Source: Puniceibacterium sp. (lineage in GTDB: Bacteria > Pseudomonadota > Alphaproteobacteria > Rhodobacterales > Rhodobacteraceae). Taken from it: 32,979 nucleotides of DNA. Both the position numbers and the translations under genes were made by a program. Positions 1-9,080 of this stretch are shown here, piece after piece. The notes beneath the pieces are model-generated. The model searched no databases. It saw only the letters and a list, made by a program, of their open reading frames with translations, and was not told the origin of the DNA. Every line of letters begins with the position of its first letter. Within the stretch, counting starts at the first letter, position 1. The stretch is taken from contig JAGXGV010000085.1 of the NCBI GenBank assembly GCA_024636635.1, positions 1 through 32,979 of the forward strand. The letters are read 5' to 3'.

Positions 1-678
1 ATCCGGCGCCATCTGCCCTTCGGCGGCATCGACCTTGTCGGGAACGACTTCGGCCGAGGCGGCAACCACCGTGCGGACCGATCCGAACCAGGCGATCAGC
101 CAGGTGAGGTAATAGCCCGCATGTTCCAGCGTGCAGCCGACGCGGAATTCGTCGACAAATGGCCAGGGCGCGCCCGTCTCTGACAGCCAGCGGCTATAGG
201 GCGCCTGCGGGATGAACCCGTCATCGAGGTCGGCATAGACAAGCCGCGGGGTGCCGGCGATGCCGTGACGCAGGGCATGGCCCAGCGTCTGCGCCGCCTC
301 GCCCAGCACCGAACAGGGGGCCGAGCCAAGCATCAGTCCGCGGTCCCGTGCCAGGGCGTGCAGATCTTCGGCCTGTTCAAGGGTCATGGCCAGCGGCTTT
401 TCCGAATAGACCGACAGACCGGCCAACAGGCAGGCCCGGTTGATGTCGTAGTGCGCCTGAGGGTTGGTAAGGTTCAGCACCACGCCATCGCGCGGCTGCC
501 CGTCAAGCAACGCCGCGAGCGTGCCGCATTTCGGGACGTTCCAATGGGCGCAGAAGGCGGCCAGCCGGTCCCGGTCCCGGTCATGGACGCCGCAGACCGA
601 AATTCCCGGCATCACCGCCAGAGAGCGCATGTAAAGATCGGCGACGAATCCGCAGCCGATCAGCGAAATCTGCTTCAT
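1..678 (-). CDS. Gfo/Idh/MocA-family oxidoreductase, C-terminus cut by window edge
   Basis: The minus-strand frame is open from an ATG at 678 to base 1 (226 codons), so the 3' end lies outside the window. The N-terminus is a Rossmann NAD(P)-binding fold with G8-C-G10-F-V-A13. It is followed by the family signature EKP at residues 93-95, whose lysine contacts substrate and cofactor. A later stretch with a histidine (VGCTLEHAGYY) fits the start of the substrate domain. Members oxidise or reduce sugars, nucleotide sugars or inositols. Beside polysaccharide genes, a role in making a modified sugar precursor is plausible, but the substrate cannot be read from the sequence. It is divergent from the WecG-type gene. 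Confidence 0.85.
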   Translation of the reverse strand, partial: MKQISLIGCGFVADLYMRSLAVMPGISVCGVHDRDRDRLAAFCAHWNVPKCGTLAALLDGQPRDGVVLNLTNPQAHYDINRACLLAGLSVYSEKPLAMTLEQAEDLHALARDRGLMLGSAPCSVLGEAAQTLGHALRHGIAGTPRLVYADLDDGFIPQAPYSRWLSETGAPWPFVDEFRVGCTLEHAGYYLTWLIAWFGSVRTVVAASAEVVPDKVDAAEGQMAPD

Positions 679-1004
679 TGCGATTTGGCCTGGCGGGGCC
701 GGTCGACTGATGCCGTGGTACGACCGCCGCCAGGGGTGCCCTGCGGAGTGCCGCGATGGGCGCTGTCACAAATTTGCTTCATTCTGTCCCGTTCCATCCC
801 TGTCCCGCCCCCTTTTCCGGCCCGCCTTAGACCCGAGAATCGTGGCAGGATTTCGACAGATTCTCAGAAACAGAAGGGTTTTCCGCAAAATTCATGAACA
901 ATGAACGGCCCCGTCCGACCATCGTGTCCGACAGGGGCTCCAATCACTTAATTTGCTTCTTTTCCTTGGCTTTTCTCTGGTAGAATTGTGGCAGGAGAGA
1001 GATC
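679..1004. promoter_or_regulatory. Divergent intergenic region between the Gfo/Idh and WecG-type genes
   Basis: This 326-base stretch has no credible gene. The 10-mer AATTTGCTTC occurs twice as an exact direct repeat (771-780 and 950-959). An inverted repeat GAGAATC (835-841) / GATTCTC (859-865) has a 17-nt spacer. A clear ribosome binding site (GGAGAG, from 994) precedes the plus-strand start at 1005. TAGAAT at 981-986 resembles a -10 box, but no well-spaced -35 box was found. Confidence 0.4.
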
Positions 1005-1769
1005 ATGGAACTGTTCATCAAGAGCCAGAAAATTCACATCAACGTGCCCACTTGGGCGGCACTTGAGGCGCGCGTGGCTGACAAGCTGGCGCATAAGGTG
1101 GGTTTTGCCCTGGCGACGATCAATCTTGACCATCTGGTGAAGCTGCGCACGTCGTCCGACTTTCGCGATGCCTATGCCCGCCATGACCTGATCGTGGCGG
1201 ATGGCAACCCGATCGTGTGGATGTCCGAGCTTGCCGGAAAGCCGGTGGAACTGATCCCCGGCTCTGACGCAATTCTGCCACTGGCCCGGCTGGCGGCGCG
1301 GCAGGGGGTCAGCGTCGCCTTTCTGGGCAGCACAGAAGCGGCGCTGGCAGAATCCGCCAGGTTTCTCGAACGTACTGTGCCCGGACTCAAGATTGCTCTT
1401 TGCATCGCTCCGCCGCTCGGTTTTGACCCTCGCGGTGCTGCGGCCCGCGACATGCTTGGGCAGGTCGAGGCGTCGGGCGCCGGTCTGTGCTTCATCGCCC
1501 TTGGTGCGCCCAAGCAGGAACTGCTGGCCGCTCTTGGGCGCGAGGTCACGCCCTCTGTCGGTTTTGCGTCGATCGGTGCGGGGCTGGATTTCCTTGCCGG
1601 CACCCAGGAGCGTGCACCGCGCTGGGCGCGTGATTTCGCGGTGGAATGGCTTTGGCGGGCGCTGACCAATCCGCGTCGTCTTGGCCCGCGCTATCTGCGC
1701 TGCCTGATGATCCTGCCGCGCGAACTGGTCGGAGCAGTGGTCCAGCGTATTCCGGTCAGGTTGCCCTGA
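1005..1769 (+). CDS. WecG/TagA/CpsF-family glycosyltransferase (GT26)
   Basis: 254 aa, usual size for the family. These enzymes transfer an N-acetylmannosamine-type or related sugar from a UDP donor to a polyprenol-linked acceptor at the inner face of the membrane. The motif around T39-N40-x-D42-H43 and the VADGNP segment with D66 match the conserved Thr and catalytic-base Asp of TagA. GAPKQE is the family motif after the central strands. The C-terminal segment RAPRWARDFAVEWLWR is the membrane-associating appendage seen in WecG/TagA. The start is set by GGAGAG 6 nt upstream of ATG. It probably adds the second sugar of an exopolysaccharide repeat unit; donor and acceptor are unknown. Confidence 0.9.
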   Translation: MELFIKSQKIHINVPTWAALEARVADKLAHKVGFALATINLDHLVKLRTSSDFRDAYARHDLIVADGNPIVWMSELAGKPVELIPGSDAILPLARLAARQGVSVAFLGSTEAALAESARFLERTVPGLKIALCIAPPLGFDPRGAAARDMLGQVEASGAGLCFIALGAPKQELLAALGREVTPSVGFASIGAGLDFLAGTQERAPRWARDFAVEWLWRALTNPRRLGPRYLRCLMILPRELVGAVVQRIPVRLP

Positions 1770-1832
1770 CCCAGGGCGCGCGGGATCCACACCGGTCCCA
1801 TCCCTGATGGCGTCGCCGCCGCGCACCCCGCG

Positions 1833-2615
1833 TCAGCCTTGTGGCCGCAGTTGTCGCGGCGCAGGTGTGGCGCGCAGCAGGATCAGATCCCTGATCCGGC
1901 CTTTCAGCCCCCGGGGGGCAGGAACCTCGCGGTCCTGTTCGAACACTGCACCGTTCAGGGCCGGTTCACAGCGCAATCCCAGTTCGACACCCCACCGCGC
2001 CGCCTGTGCCGGGTCCAGCCCGTCGGGGATTCCCATGCCGGTGCGCAGCATGCCGGGCATCCAGTCGCCGATCACGATGCCGGGAAACCTGTCGCCAAGA
2101 TCGGCCACCAGCGCCCGTGTCAGCACCCGCGCCGCGCCCTTGGACACCGCATAGGCCGAAGAGGCGGGCAGCGGCGAGATGTCGGCGAAGGTGGCAACGT
2201 TCACGATCCTGCCCTGGCCGCGTCGGGCCATGCCCAGCAACGCCGCATGGCAGCAGGCGACCATGCCGCCAAGGTTGCTGTCCACCGTGGCCATGAAGCT
2301 TTCGGGTGTTTCGTTCAGAAAATCCCGGTGCGGGTAGACGGCGGCGTTGTTGAACAGCAGCGCGACCGGCCCGTGATCGCGTTCGATGGCGTCGAAGGCC
2401 GCGCGCACTTGTTCCGGGCGGCCCACATCCACAGGCAGGGGATGAAACCGGCGCGTGCTGTCCAGCGCCCGGGATTCTTCCAGTGCGGCGCTGCGTCGTC
2501 CGATCCCCACGACCGAAAAACCCAGCGCGGTCAGCCGCAGCGCCAGCGCCCGGCCAAGCCCGGTCCCCGCTCCGGTTATAACCGCAACGCCATGCTTTGG
2601 GGTCAGTCTGGTCAT
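1833..2615 (-). CDS. Short-chain dehydrogenase/reductase (SDR)
   Basis: 260 aa, classical SDR length. TGAGTGLG at 14-21 is the nucleotide-binding glycine motif, NNAA at 89-92 the structural motif, and Y155-x3-K159 the catalytic pair. The position usually holding the catalytic Ser (13 residues before Tyr) is T142, a conservative substitution. It overlaps the upstream GMC oxidoreductase by 4 bp (2612-2615), so the two are translationally coupled and probably act on the same substrate. The basic C-terminal tail after about residue 235 is not part of the fold. Substrate unknown; an oxidised sugar or lipid-carrier alcohol is possible from the context. Confidence 0.88.
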   Translation of the reverse strand: MTRLTPKHGVAVITGAGTGLGRALALRLTALGFSVVGIGRRSAALEESRALDSTRRFHPLPVDVGRPEQVRAAFDAIERDHGPVALLFNNAAVYPHRDFLNETPESFMATVDSNLGGMVACCHAALLGMARRGQGRIVNVATFADISPLPASSAYAVSKGAARVLTRALVADLGDRFPGIVIGDWMPGMLRTGMGIPDGLDPAQAARWGVELGLRCEPALNGAVFEQDREVPAPRGLKGRIRDLILLRATPAPRQLRPQG

Positions 2616-4177
2616 GGCGCGTCCTTCAATATCCTGTCTGCCACCCGCAGCGCGTTGGCCGCGATGGTCAGGCTGGGATTCACGCCCATCGAGGTTGGCA
2701 TGAACGAAGCATCGACCACAAAAAGATTGTCGATGTCATGGGCGCGGCAGTCGCTGTTCAGCACCGAGGTGCCCGGATCTTCGCCAAAGCGCAGTGTGCC
2801 GCAGGGATGACCGTAGTTGAGTTCCGGCACCAGCCCCAGAAACGCACTGCGGGTGCCCCGGAACGCCGTCCTGATGGCGCGGCGAAAGGCGCGGCGGCGC
2901 GTCAGAAGCTCTGGCTGGAAATCATAGGTGAACTGCACCCGGCCGGGATGTGCGCGGTCAAATGTGACGCGGTTGCCGGGATAGGGCAGATCCTCCATCA
3001 GGCCGACAAAGATCTGGGCCCGTCCGAACAGCCTGGCCGCCACGGCCGCCGGAATACGCATGAGCGGGCGCAGCATCTTCAGTTTCTGCAGGCGCGAACG
3101 TTCGAGCATGTTGTTGAGGTAAAACACGATCTCGCCATAGCCGACGTCGATACCCATGGCCTGCACGGTGCCGAAACGCTGGCCTTTGCTGTGATAGAGG
3201 TCGCGCAGCGAAATCGACTTGGACGGCCCGCCTGCGGGGGTGCCGCGCCCGGGCCAGACGGCCAGCATCTCGTTCAGGTGAAACATGAGGTGGCGCCCGA
3301 CCATGCCGCTGCTGTTGGCCGCGCCCTCTGGCCAGACCTCGTTCGCCGAGCCGAGCAACAGTCGGGGCGATTGCAGCGCGCCGGCCGAAAGGATGTAGCG
3401 GCGCGCGCGGAAGGTCAGGATTTCACCCATGTACAGGGCCTCGATCCCGTCGATCCGGCGGCCGGTGCCCAGCAGGCGGCGCACCTCGCACAGATCCAGA
3501 AGCGCGGCGCCGGCGGCAAGGGCAGGTTCCACCCCGGCCGAGCGTCCGTCCATCTTGCAGACCTTTGGACATTTGCGGCCCAGACAGCTTGCGCAGCCGG
3601 GCACATGTTCGATAGCCGCGTGCAGATGATAGGGGTGCAGTCCGCCGCGCTGGAAGGCCGCGAACAGGGACAGGTCGGTTGGCGACATCCCGGGTGGGGC
3701 ACGCAGCGGCCCCGGCGGTTCGGCGGACAGCGGGTCCGGGGTGCCCGACAGGCGGTACATGGCGGCGGCGCGGTCGTACCAGGGCCGCATCGCGTCGTAA
3801 CCCACCGGCCAGCCGCCGGTCGGGTGCGGGCGTTGGTCGGTTGCATCCAGGTCGTGCCGTTCGGGCCGTTCCAGCGTGGCGGCATAGAACACCGACGATC
3901 CGCCCACCCCCGCCCCAAGCGGCGCATAAAAGGACGCGGTGCGCCCGTTGATTGTCGCCTGCACCGGGTCGGGCCAGTAGCCGCGCGCCAGCCGCGCCTC
4001 GGGGAGGAAGATGGCATCGTTCAGGCCCTGCGCTTCGGCCCGGTAGCCCCGTGGACCCTTTTCCAGGAACAGCACCTTCTGTCCCGCCTCGGCCAGGGCG
4101 CGCCCCACAGTGCCGCCGCCGATTCCGGTGCCGATGACGATGGCATCCCATAGCGGCAAGGTCAGCGGATGGGTCAT
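2612..4177 (-). CDS. GMC-family FAD oxidoreductase with a four-cysteine motif
   Basis: 521 aa. The N-terminal dinucleotide motif GTGIGGG (16-22) and E39 after the second strand bind FAD. The C-terminal segment with HPCGT and VVDASFMPTSMGVNP...ANALRVADRIL is the GMC signature and holds the active-site region. GMC enzymes oxidise alcohol groups of sugars, sterols or choline-like compounds. Residues C195-x2-C198-x4-C203-x3-C207 form a compact cysteine cluster. Related clusters in some bacterial GMC dehydrogenases (FAD-glucose and fructose dehydrogenase type) hold an iron-sulfur centre, so electrons may leave by that route rather than to oxygen; this is inference. No signal peptide. It overlaps the acyltransferase gene by 4 bp upstream and the SDR by 4 bp downstream. 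Confidence 0.88.
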   Translation of the reverse strand: MTHPLTLPLWDAIVIGTGIGGGTVGRALAEAGQKVLFLEKGPRGYRAEAQGLNDAIFLPEARLARGYWPDPVQATINGRTASFYAPLGAGVGGSSVFYAATLERPERHDLDATDQRPHPTGGWPVGYDAMRPWYDRAAAMYRLSGTPDPLSAEPPGPLRAPPGMSPTDLSLFAAFQRGGLHPYHLHAAIEHVPGCASCLGRKCPKVCKMDGRSAGVEPALAAGAALLDLCEVRRLLGTGRRIDGIEALYMGEILTFRARRYILSAGALQSPRLLLGSANEVWPEGAANSSGMVGRHLMFHLNEMLAVWPGRGTPAGGPSKSISLRDLYHSKGQRFGTVQAMGIDVGYGEIVFYLNNMLERSRLQKLKMLRPLMRIPAAVAARLFGRAQIFVGLMEDLPYPGNRVTFDRAHPGRVQFTYDFQPELLTRRRAFRRAIRTAFRGTRSAFLGLVPELNYGHPCGTLRFGEDPGTSVLNSDCRAHDIDNLFVVDASFMPTSMGVNPSLTIAANALRVADRILKDAP

Positions 4178-6201
4178 GCGCCACCGCCAGAGGCAAAGAC
4201 CGGGGCAAAGAGGCCGCTGAGTGCGCGGGCGCCGGTGTTGGTCACATGGTTGTTGTCAAAATAAAATCCGTGCCCGTCCTGCACCGCAACGCAGTCCGTT
4301 TCGGAACAGATCGGCCCCCAGCTGTCGATCCAGCGAAGGCGGCCCTCGGCGGCAAGCGCGCGGAACGGCGCCTCGGCGGTGGCGACGCGCTGGTCCAGAT
4401 CGGCGAGTGGCGTCGTGGCGACGGTCTGCACCTGCGCGGCCAGCGGCCATCCGGCATGCGCCGCCTCGCGCGCGGCCAGGCGGGAATCGTATTCAGGGAT
4501 TTCAGGCACCTGGCGCAGAACGTCCACCTGATGGAAATGCTGGTGCAGGTGTTGCACGGTATCGCGCACCGCCTGCGCCAGAAGGTCGCTTTGCGCCTGT
4601 TCCGGGTCCAGAGGCCCCGTCGTGGGATAAAGCGCAATGGTATTGCCGAGGTCCAGCCCGGCGCCGGTCCCGGAGGCGTAATAGGTCCAGCGCGCGATAA
4701 GAAGAACGCGGCGCAGGTCCGGCAAAGCGCCAAACGCCTGCTTGATCTGAAGGTTGGCCTGCGTACAGGCGGTGTCCTGCGCCGGTGTCGCGGCGTTTTC
4801 GACCTTGCGGATGCCAAAGACCGGAGGGCAGCCCGCCCGCCACAGGATGATCCCCGGCGTGCCGGCGGCCCAGGCCGACTGATCCAGTCCTTCGCGGAAG
4901 GCGCGCACATGGCTGTCACCCCAGACCAGCACCTGTGGCGTCCCGTCGGGGCCGATGGGGCAGACTTCAAGCCCGCTGAGTGGCCCCTGACCGGCGATTT
5001 CACAGCGGCTCCAGTCCTGAAGAAAATCCCCCGCCGCCGCGATCTGCACCCGTGCGGCCGGGCCGAACCGGTTCGGCAGTCCGTCGCGCAGATAGACCAG
5101 CGCGCCCAGTGCCAGCAGCACGCAGGACGCCGCCGCCGCGCCGCCCAGCACCGTTGCGCCTCCAAGGCTCCCGCGGCGCACGGGCTGTTCGACAAAACAC
5201 CACGACAGCCAGGCAAGCGCGACCGACAGGGCGATCCAGACCACAGGTTCGACCGGGTTGGCATACTGACCGCGCAGATAAAGCGACAGCACCAGGACGG
5301 GCCAGTGCCAAAGGTAAAGCGAATAGGAGATCAGGCCGAAGAACACCGGCACCGGATGACGCAGCAGGTCGTTGACCGCGCTGCGGGATGTTCCGTTCGC
5401 CAGGATCAGCAGCGTACCTACCACCGGAAGCAACGCCTGCACCCCGGGAAACCCCGGGCCGGGCTGGATCGAAACGAGGCCGGCAAATACAAAAAGCAAC
5501 CCCAGCCACGACAGCGGCATCGAACCGGTCCCCGCCGCGCCGCGCCGCTGCATCCAGATGGCAAGCAGCACCCCCGACAGCAGTTCCCAGGCGCGGAACG
5601 GGAACAGGTAGAAGGCCGCCACCGGCATGCTGGAATTGAGCATCGCCGAGGCAGCCAGCGACAGCAGGCCAAGCGCCGCCAGCACCGGTACGATCAGCGC
5701 GCCCCTGCGCGCCAGCAGCAGGAAGACCAGCGGCAGGAAGACGTAGAACTGTTCCTCGACCGATAGTGACCAGGTGTGCAGCAGCGGCTTTTCGTCCGAG
5801 GCTGAATCGAAATATCCTGCGCCGCGGTAGAAATAGACGTTTGACAGGTACACGACCGAGGCGATCAGCGTCTTGCCGTATTCGCGGAACTCGAAGGGCA
5901 GCATCAGCGCCCAGGCCACCAGCGTCGTGACCAATGCCATGACGAAAAAGGTCGGCGCCAGCCGTTTGAACCGCCGGATGTAAAAGCGCCAGAGGTTCAG
6001 AGTGCCGCTGTCCCAGTATTCGCGCCACAGGATTCCGCCGATCAGGTAGCCAGAGATGACGAAAAAGACATCGACGCCCACAAATCCACCTTGTAGCCAG
6101 GGCAGGCCGAAATGATACAGCACGACGGACAGCACCGCTATCGCGCGCAACCCGTCGATTTCCGGCCGATACGGCAGGGCGGTGTTTAGGGTCCGGGGCA
6201 T
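4174..6201 (-). CDS. OafA/YrhL-type acyltransferase with C-terminal SGNH domain
   Basis: 675 aa. Residues 10-370 are the multi-pass acyltransferase-3 domain: EIDGLRAIAVLSVVLYH with H30, then the conserved GGFVGVDVFFVISGYLI and SLSVEEQFYVF segments. Residues about 390-675 form a periplasmic SGNH hydrolase-like domain with GDSH at 428-431 (nucleophile S430) and the D649-x2-H652 pair. This two-domain design O-acetylates surface polysaccharide or lipopolysaccharide: the membrane part moves the acetyl group across and the SGNH part transfers it. The ATG at 6201 sits next to a 14-bp palindrome. A 4-bp overlap couples it to the GMC gene downstream. Confidence 0.93.
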   Translation of the reverse strand: MPRTLNTALPYRPEIDGLRAIAVLSVVLYHFGLPWLQGGFVGVDVFFVISGYLIGGILWREYWDSGTLNLWRFYIRRFKRLAPTFFVMALVTTLVAWALMLPFEFREYGKTLIASVVYLSNVYFYRGAGYFDSASDEKPLLHTWSLSVEEQFYVFLPLVFLLLARRGALIVPVLAALGLLSLAASAMLNSSMPVAAFYLFPFRAWELLSGVLLAIWMQRRGAAGTGSMPLSWLGLLFVFAGLVSIQPGPGFPGVQALLPVVGTLLILANGTSRSAVNDLLRHPVPVFFGLISYSLYLWHWPVLVLSLYLRGQYANPVEPVVWIALSVALAWLSWCFVEQPVRRGSLGGATVLGGAAAASCVLLALGALVYLRDGLPNRFGPAARVQIAAAGDFLQDWSRCEIAGQGPLSGLEVCPIGPDGTPQVLVWGDSHVRAFREGLDQSAWAAGTPGIILWRAGCPPVFGIRKVENAATPAQDTACTQANLQIKQAFGALPDLRRVLLIARWTYYASGTGAGLDLGNTIALYPTTGPLDPEQAQSDLLAQAVRDTVQHLHQHFHQVDVLRQVPEIPEYDSRLAAREAAHAGWPLAAQVQTVATTPLADLDQRVATAEAPFRALAAEGRLRWIDSWGPICSETDCVAVQDGHGFYFDNNHVTNTGARALSGLFAPVFASGGGA

Positions 6202-6402
6202 GTCAGGCCACCGCGCGGTGGTATCGAAGGGGCATTGAACCTGTCACGGGCTATCCAGATCTGAGTGATGCGCAACACGCCCCCGGGCTACGCAGATTGA
6301 GTTCCCATAAGGTTAACACAAGCATTTGAGTCAAGTGCGCAAATTCGCGTAAACAGTGTGTTGCGTGTCGGCGCCCGAAGCAGAGCGCCCCAGGGCGGGG
6401 GA
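6202..6402 (-). promoter_or_regulatory. Upstream region of the acyltransferase operon with a start-proximal palindrome
   Basis: This 201-bp gap separates two minus-strand genes and has no coding potential that I trust. CCACCGCGCGGTGG at 6208-6221 is a perfect 14-bp palindrome ending 7 nt before the acyltransferase ATG, so the likely Shine-Dalgarno (GGTGG) lies inside the stem. A TTGACT box (6334-6329 on the minus strand) with TTATGG 18 nt further on is a weak promoter candidate; the -10 match is poor. Confidence 0.3.
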
Positions 6403-7692
6403 TCAGAAGAATTGTGGTTTTGGTGCGCGATCCCGCACCCAGTCATAGACCTGCGCCACCTGCTGCGCCTTGCACGACCACAAAAAGTGGCTTTGCACCC
6501 GGTCGCGGGCGGCACGGGCCACCGGCGCGATGGCGTCGGGGTTGGCGGCAAGGCCGGTCAGTTCGGCGCGAAAGGCATCGACGATCTCTTGACGGGTGCC
6601 GCAGGGCACCTTGTATCCCGTTCCCGGCACGACAAGCTCTCCGGGGCCGGCGTAATCGACGATAAGCGGCGCCACCCCCAGCGCCATCGCCTCGAGCACG
6701 ACGCCGCCGCCGAATTCGCGGATCGAGGGAAAGGCAAGAAGATGGCAGTCCGCCATCACATCCTGCACCTGCCGATGATCGAGCCAGCCGTGAAAGGTGA
6801 CGCCCGCGCCGTGGCTTTCTGCCTGGGCGCGCAGGGCGGGCATTATCGGTCCGTCCCCGATGATGTCGAGCGTCATGCGGCCCTGCGCCAGCAGGGGACC
6901 GGCGGCCTCGATCAGCATGTCCGCGCCCTTGTAGGGCACCAGCCGACCGACGAAACAGGCGCGCAGCGGGCCGGTGGCGGGCTGCGCGCGCCGGGAAAAG
7001 CGGGCGGGATCAATGCCGTTCTCGGGCAGGTAGACCACCCTGGCCGCGTGGCGGGCCGGAACCTCGCCCGCGGTATGCAGCGACCCCGCAAGGATCGCCG
7101 AGGCATGGCGCAACGTGGCATCCCGACCCGGCAGCAACTTGTAGGCACCGCGCAGATGGCTCAGCCATTCGCGTTCGCGCCGCCGTTCGGCCGCGAAACC
7201 CGGGGGCCAGGGTACGCCGCCGTTAAGCGGGCCAAGGACAAAAGGCACCCCGGCACGCGCGCATTTGCCCGCCAGCGAAGACGAGACCGTCGGGCTGAGC
7301 GGCGTGACGCGGTGCACGATGTCATAGGCCCCGGCCCGGATCTGCGCACCGAAGCGGCGCCAGACCAGATGTTCGAACCAGGGGTAGGACAGCGCATTGA
7401 TCGCCTGCACCATGGTCCAGCCCTTGCCTTCACCCATGCGCAGCCGTTCGGCAAGCTTCCACATGGGCGCCGCAAAGGCTTCGGAATCGATGGCGGTGAA
7501 TTGCGTGCCTTCCGTCCAGCCGGCGCGGACAATGGCATCGCGGTTGCGCACCTGCGTGACCAAATGCACCTGTGCCACGTCGCGCAGGGCGCGCGCCAGG
7601 GACCAGCCGACCAGCGGAACGCTGACCCATTCGGGATTGGCCGCTTCGGCGATGACAAGGACGCGGGGGCGGTCAGACACCGGAGGACTCAT
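6403..7692 (-). CDS. GT4-family glycosyltransferase
   Basis: 429 aa with the start at 7692, chosen because ATGA there overlaps the stop of the upstream gene (7689-7692); an in-frame ATG at 7707 would add five residues. The fold is GT-B: an N-terminal acceptor domain and a C-terminal nucleotide-sugar domain with GRLVPYKGADMLIEA and FPSIREFGGGVVLEAMALG, the latter carrying the E-x7-E motif of retaining GT4 enzymes. No membrane segment. It would add a sugar to the lipid-linked repeat unit in the cytoplasm. Specificity cannot be assigned. It is downstream of, and coupled to, the broken polymerase/ligase gene, so a nonsense polar effect on it is possible. Confidence 0.9.
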   Translation of the reverse strand: MSPPVSDRPRVLVIAEAANPEWVSVPLVGWSLARALRDVAQVHLVTQVRNRDAIVRAGWTEGTQFTAIDSEAFAAPMWKLAERLRMGEGKGWTMVQAINALSYPWFEHLVWRRFGAQIRAGAYDIVHRVTPLSPTVSSSLAGKCARAGVPFVLGPLNGGVPWPPGFAAERRREREWLSHLRGAYKLLPGRDATLRHASAILAGSLHTAGEVPARHAARVVYLPENGIDPARFSRRAQPATGPLRACFVGRLVPYKGADMLIEAAGPLLAQGRMTLDIIGDGPIMPALRAQAESHGAGVTFHGWLDHRQVQDVMADCHLLAFPSIREFGGGVVLEAMALGVAPLIVDYAGPGELVVPGTGYKVPCGTRQEIVDAFRAELTGLAANPDAIAPVARAARDRVQSHFLWSCKAQQVAQVYDWVRDRAPKPQFF

Positions 7693-9080
7693 AATATCGA
7701 CCGCCATTTCAATGTGTTGATGTCGGTCCGTTTCAGCCGCTGCGATTTGAGCAGTTCGGCATGGCCCGTCAACGCCCCGACCATCAGCCAGGTCAGCGGG
7801 GTCAACGTCGCATTCGGCAGCATGTCGAAGATGTTGATCGCGAGCAACAGCGACAGCGGCGCGACAAAGGGCGTGACCGCCACCTCGCGCCGGGCGACCG
7901 CCTCGCGCCAGAGCAAGAGCAGGGGCAGCAGCAGCAGGCCGAATTCGGCAAGGTAGCCGACCCAGCCATAGACGCCGATCAGGATGATCCAGCGTCCGTC
8001 GGTCACGGTCAGGATGATGCCGGTGTTGGGGTCCAGGATGTGGTTGCGCCCCCAGCTGCCCCAGCCGAAGACAGGTTTGAGATAGGCGCGTTCCAGCAGC
8101 ACGTTTTCGTTGTCGAAGCGGAATTCCAGCGACGCCGCGCGTTCCGGGTCGATCTTGGCCGCCTGCGCCAGAAGCCTGTACTGCGGCACAAGATCCGCGC
8201 CCTTGAGCACCGGATAGGCCACCGCCAGAACACCGATCAGGATCGCGACGCGGATCTGCATCACCGCGCCCAGCAGCACGACGCAGGGGATCAGCATGAC
8301 CACAAAGATAGGCGATCCCAGCGACTTTGCCAGCACCAGCACCGCGAACAGATAGACTGCGACCACCAGCAGCGCAAAATTGCGCCGCTCGTCATAGCGC
8401 CACAGGGCAAAGGCGCTGACGGCAGAGGTCATGATGAAGAACGCCACCCAAAGCCCATGATAAAGGAACACGACGGGGCGGAATCCGCCGTCGCGGATCG
8501 ACTGGCCAAAGAAGTGCTGCTAATAGCCGTATATCCAGTTGTTAAGCTGCGGCGACAGGCGGGTTTCGATCAGCATGGGGATGGAATAGACCAGCCCGCC
8601 GATCATCAGCGCCATCAGAATGTCCTTTTGGGCGCCGCCACCGGCAAGATGCTGACGCGCCATGAGAAACGGCAGCATCAGCAGGAATTGCTGAAGCGCC
8701 AGCGCGATGGCATCCTTGGGCCCAAGACCGGGCAGGCCGATGTTGCCATAGAACACCGGTTCGCCGTTGGTGGCGACCGTCAGCATCGGCGAAAGGATGA
8801 AGGTCAGCACCAGCACCTTGCCCACCAGCGACTGCGGCAGGAACGGGCCCTGTTTGCCGTAAAGCCAGAGCGACACGACAAAAGCCGACAGCGCCGGAAT
8901 GTTGTGCTTGTTCAGCGGCGGCGCCAGCGGAAGATCGAAGACGGCAGGCGATTCAGGCAGGAACAGGTAGCCCGCCAGCAGCGCTGCGATCAGCGCGCGC
9001 GATGCAGGCAGCCTGCGGAACAGCGCGACCGTCACCAGTGGCCAGATGGCAAGCATCAGAAAGGCAAAGGGGTTGGGCAT
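7689..9080 (-). pseudogene. O-antigen polymerase/ligase-like membrane protein interrupted by an in-frame TAG
   Basis: Two open segments in one minus-strand frame, 9080-8520 (186 aa) and onward to 7689, are separated only by TAG at 8522-8520. Reading through gives a 463-residue polytopic protein of the Wzy/WaaL type, with hydrophobic helices throughout and a periplasmic segment containing FGWGSWGRNHI, typical of these ligases and polymerases. The junction reads NWIYGY-stop-QHFFGQSIRDGGFRP, and both sides belong to one conserved segment, so this is a point change and not two genes. The apparent second start (GTG at 8471) has no ribosome binding site. It may be a true nonsense mutation, a base-calling error, or suppressed. 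Its normal role would be polymerising or ligating the polysaccharide in the periplasm. Confidence 0.85.

Noticed and set aside
4246-5766. Long plus-strand open frame opposite the acyltransferase gene
   Set aside because: It is a shadow frame; the minus strand encodes a complete acyltransferase-SGNH protein with all motifs.
8471-8520. Treating the downstream part of the polymerase as a separate gene starting at GTG 8471
   Set aside because: The coding signal runs unbroken upstream to the TAG in the same frame, the GTG has no binding site, and the segment across the stop belongs to one conserved block.
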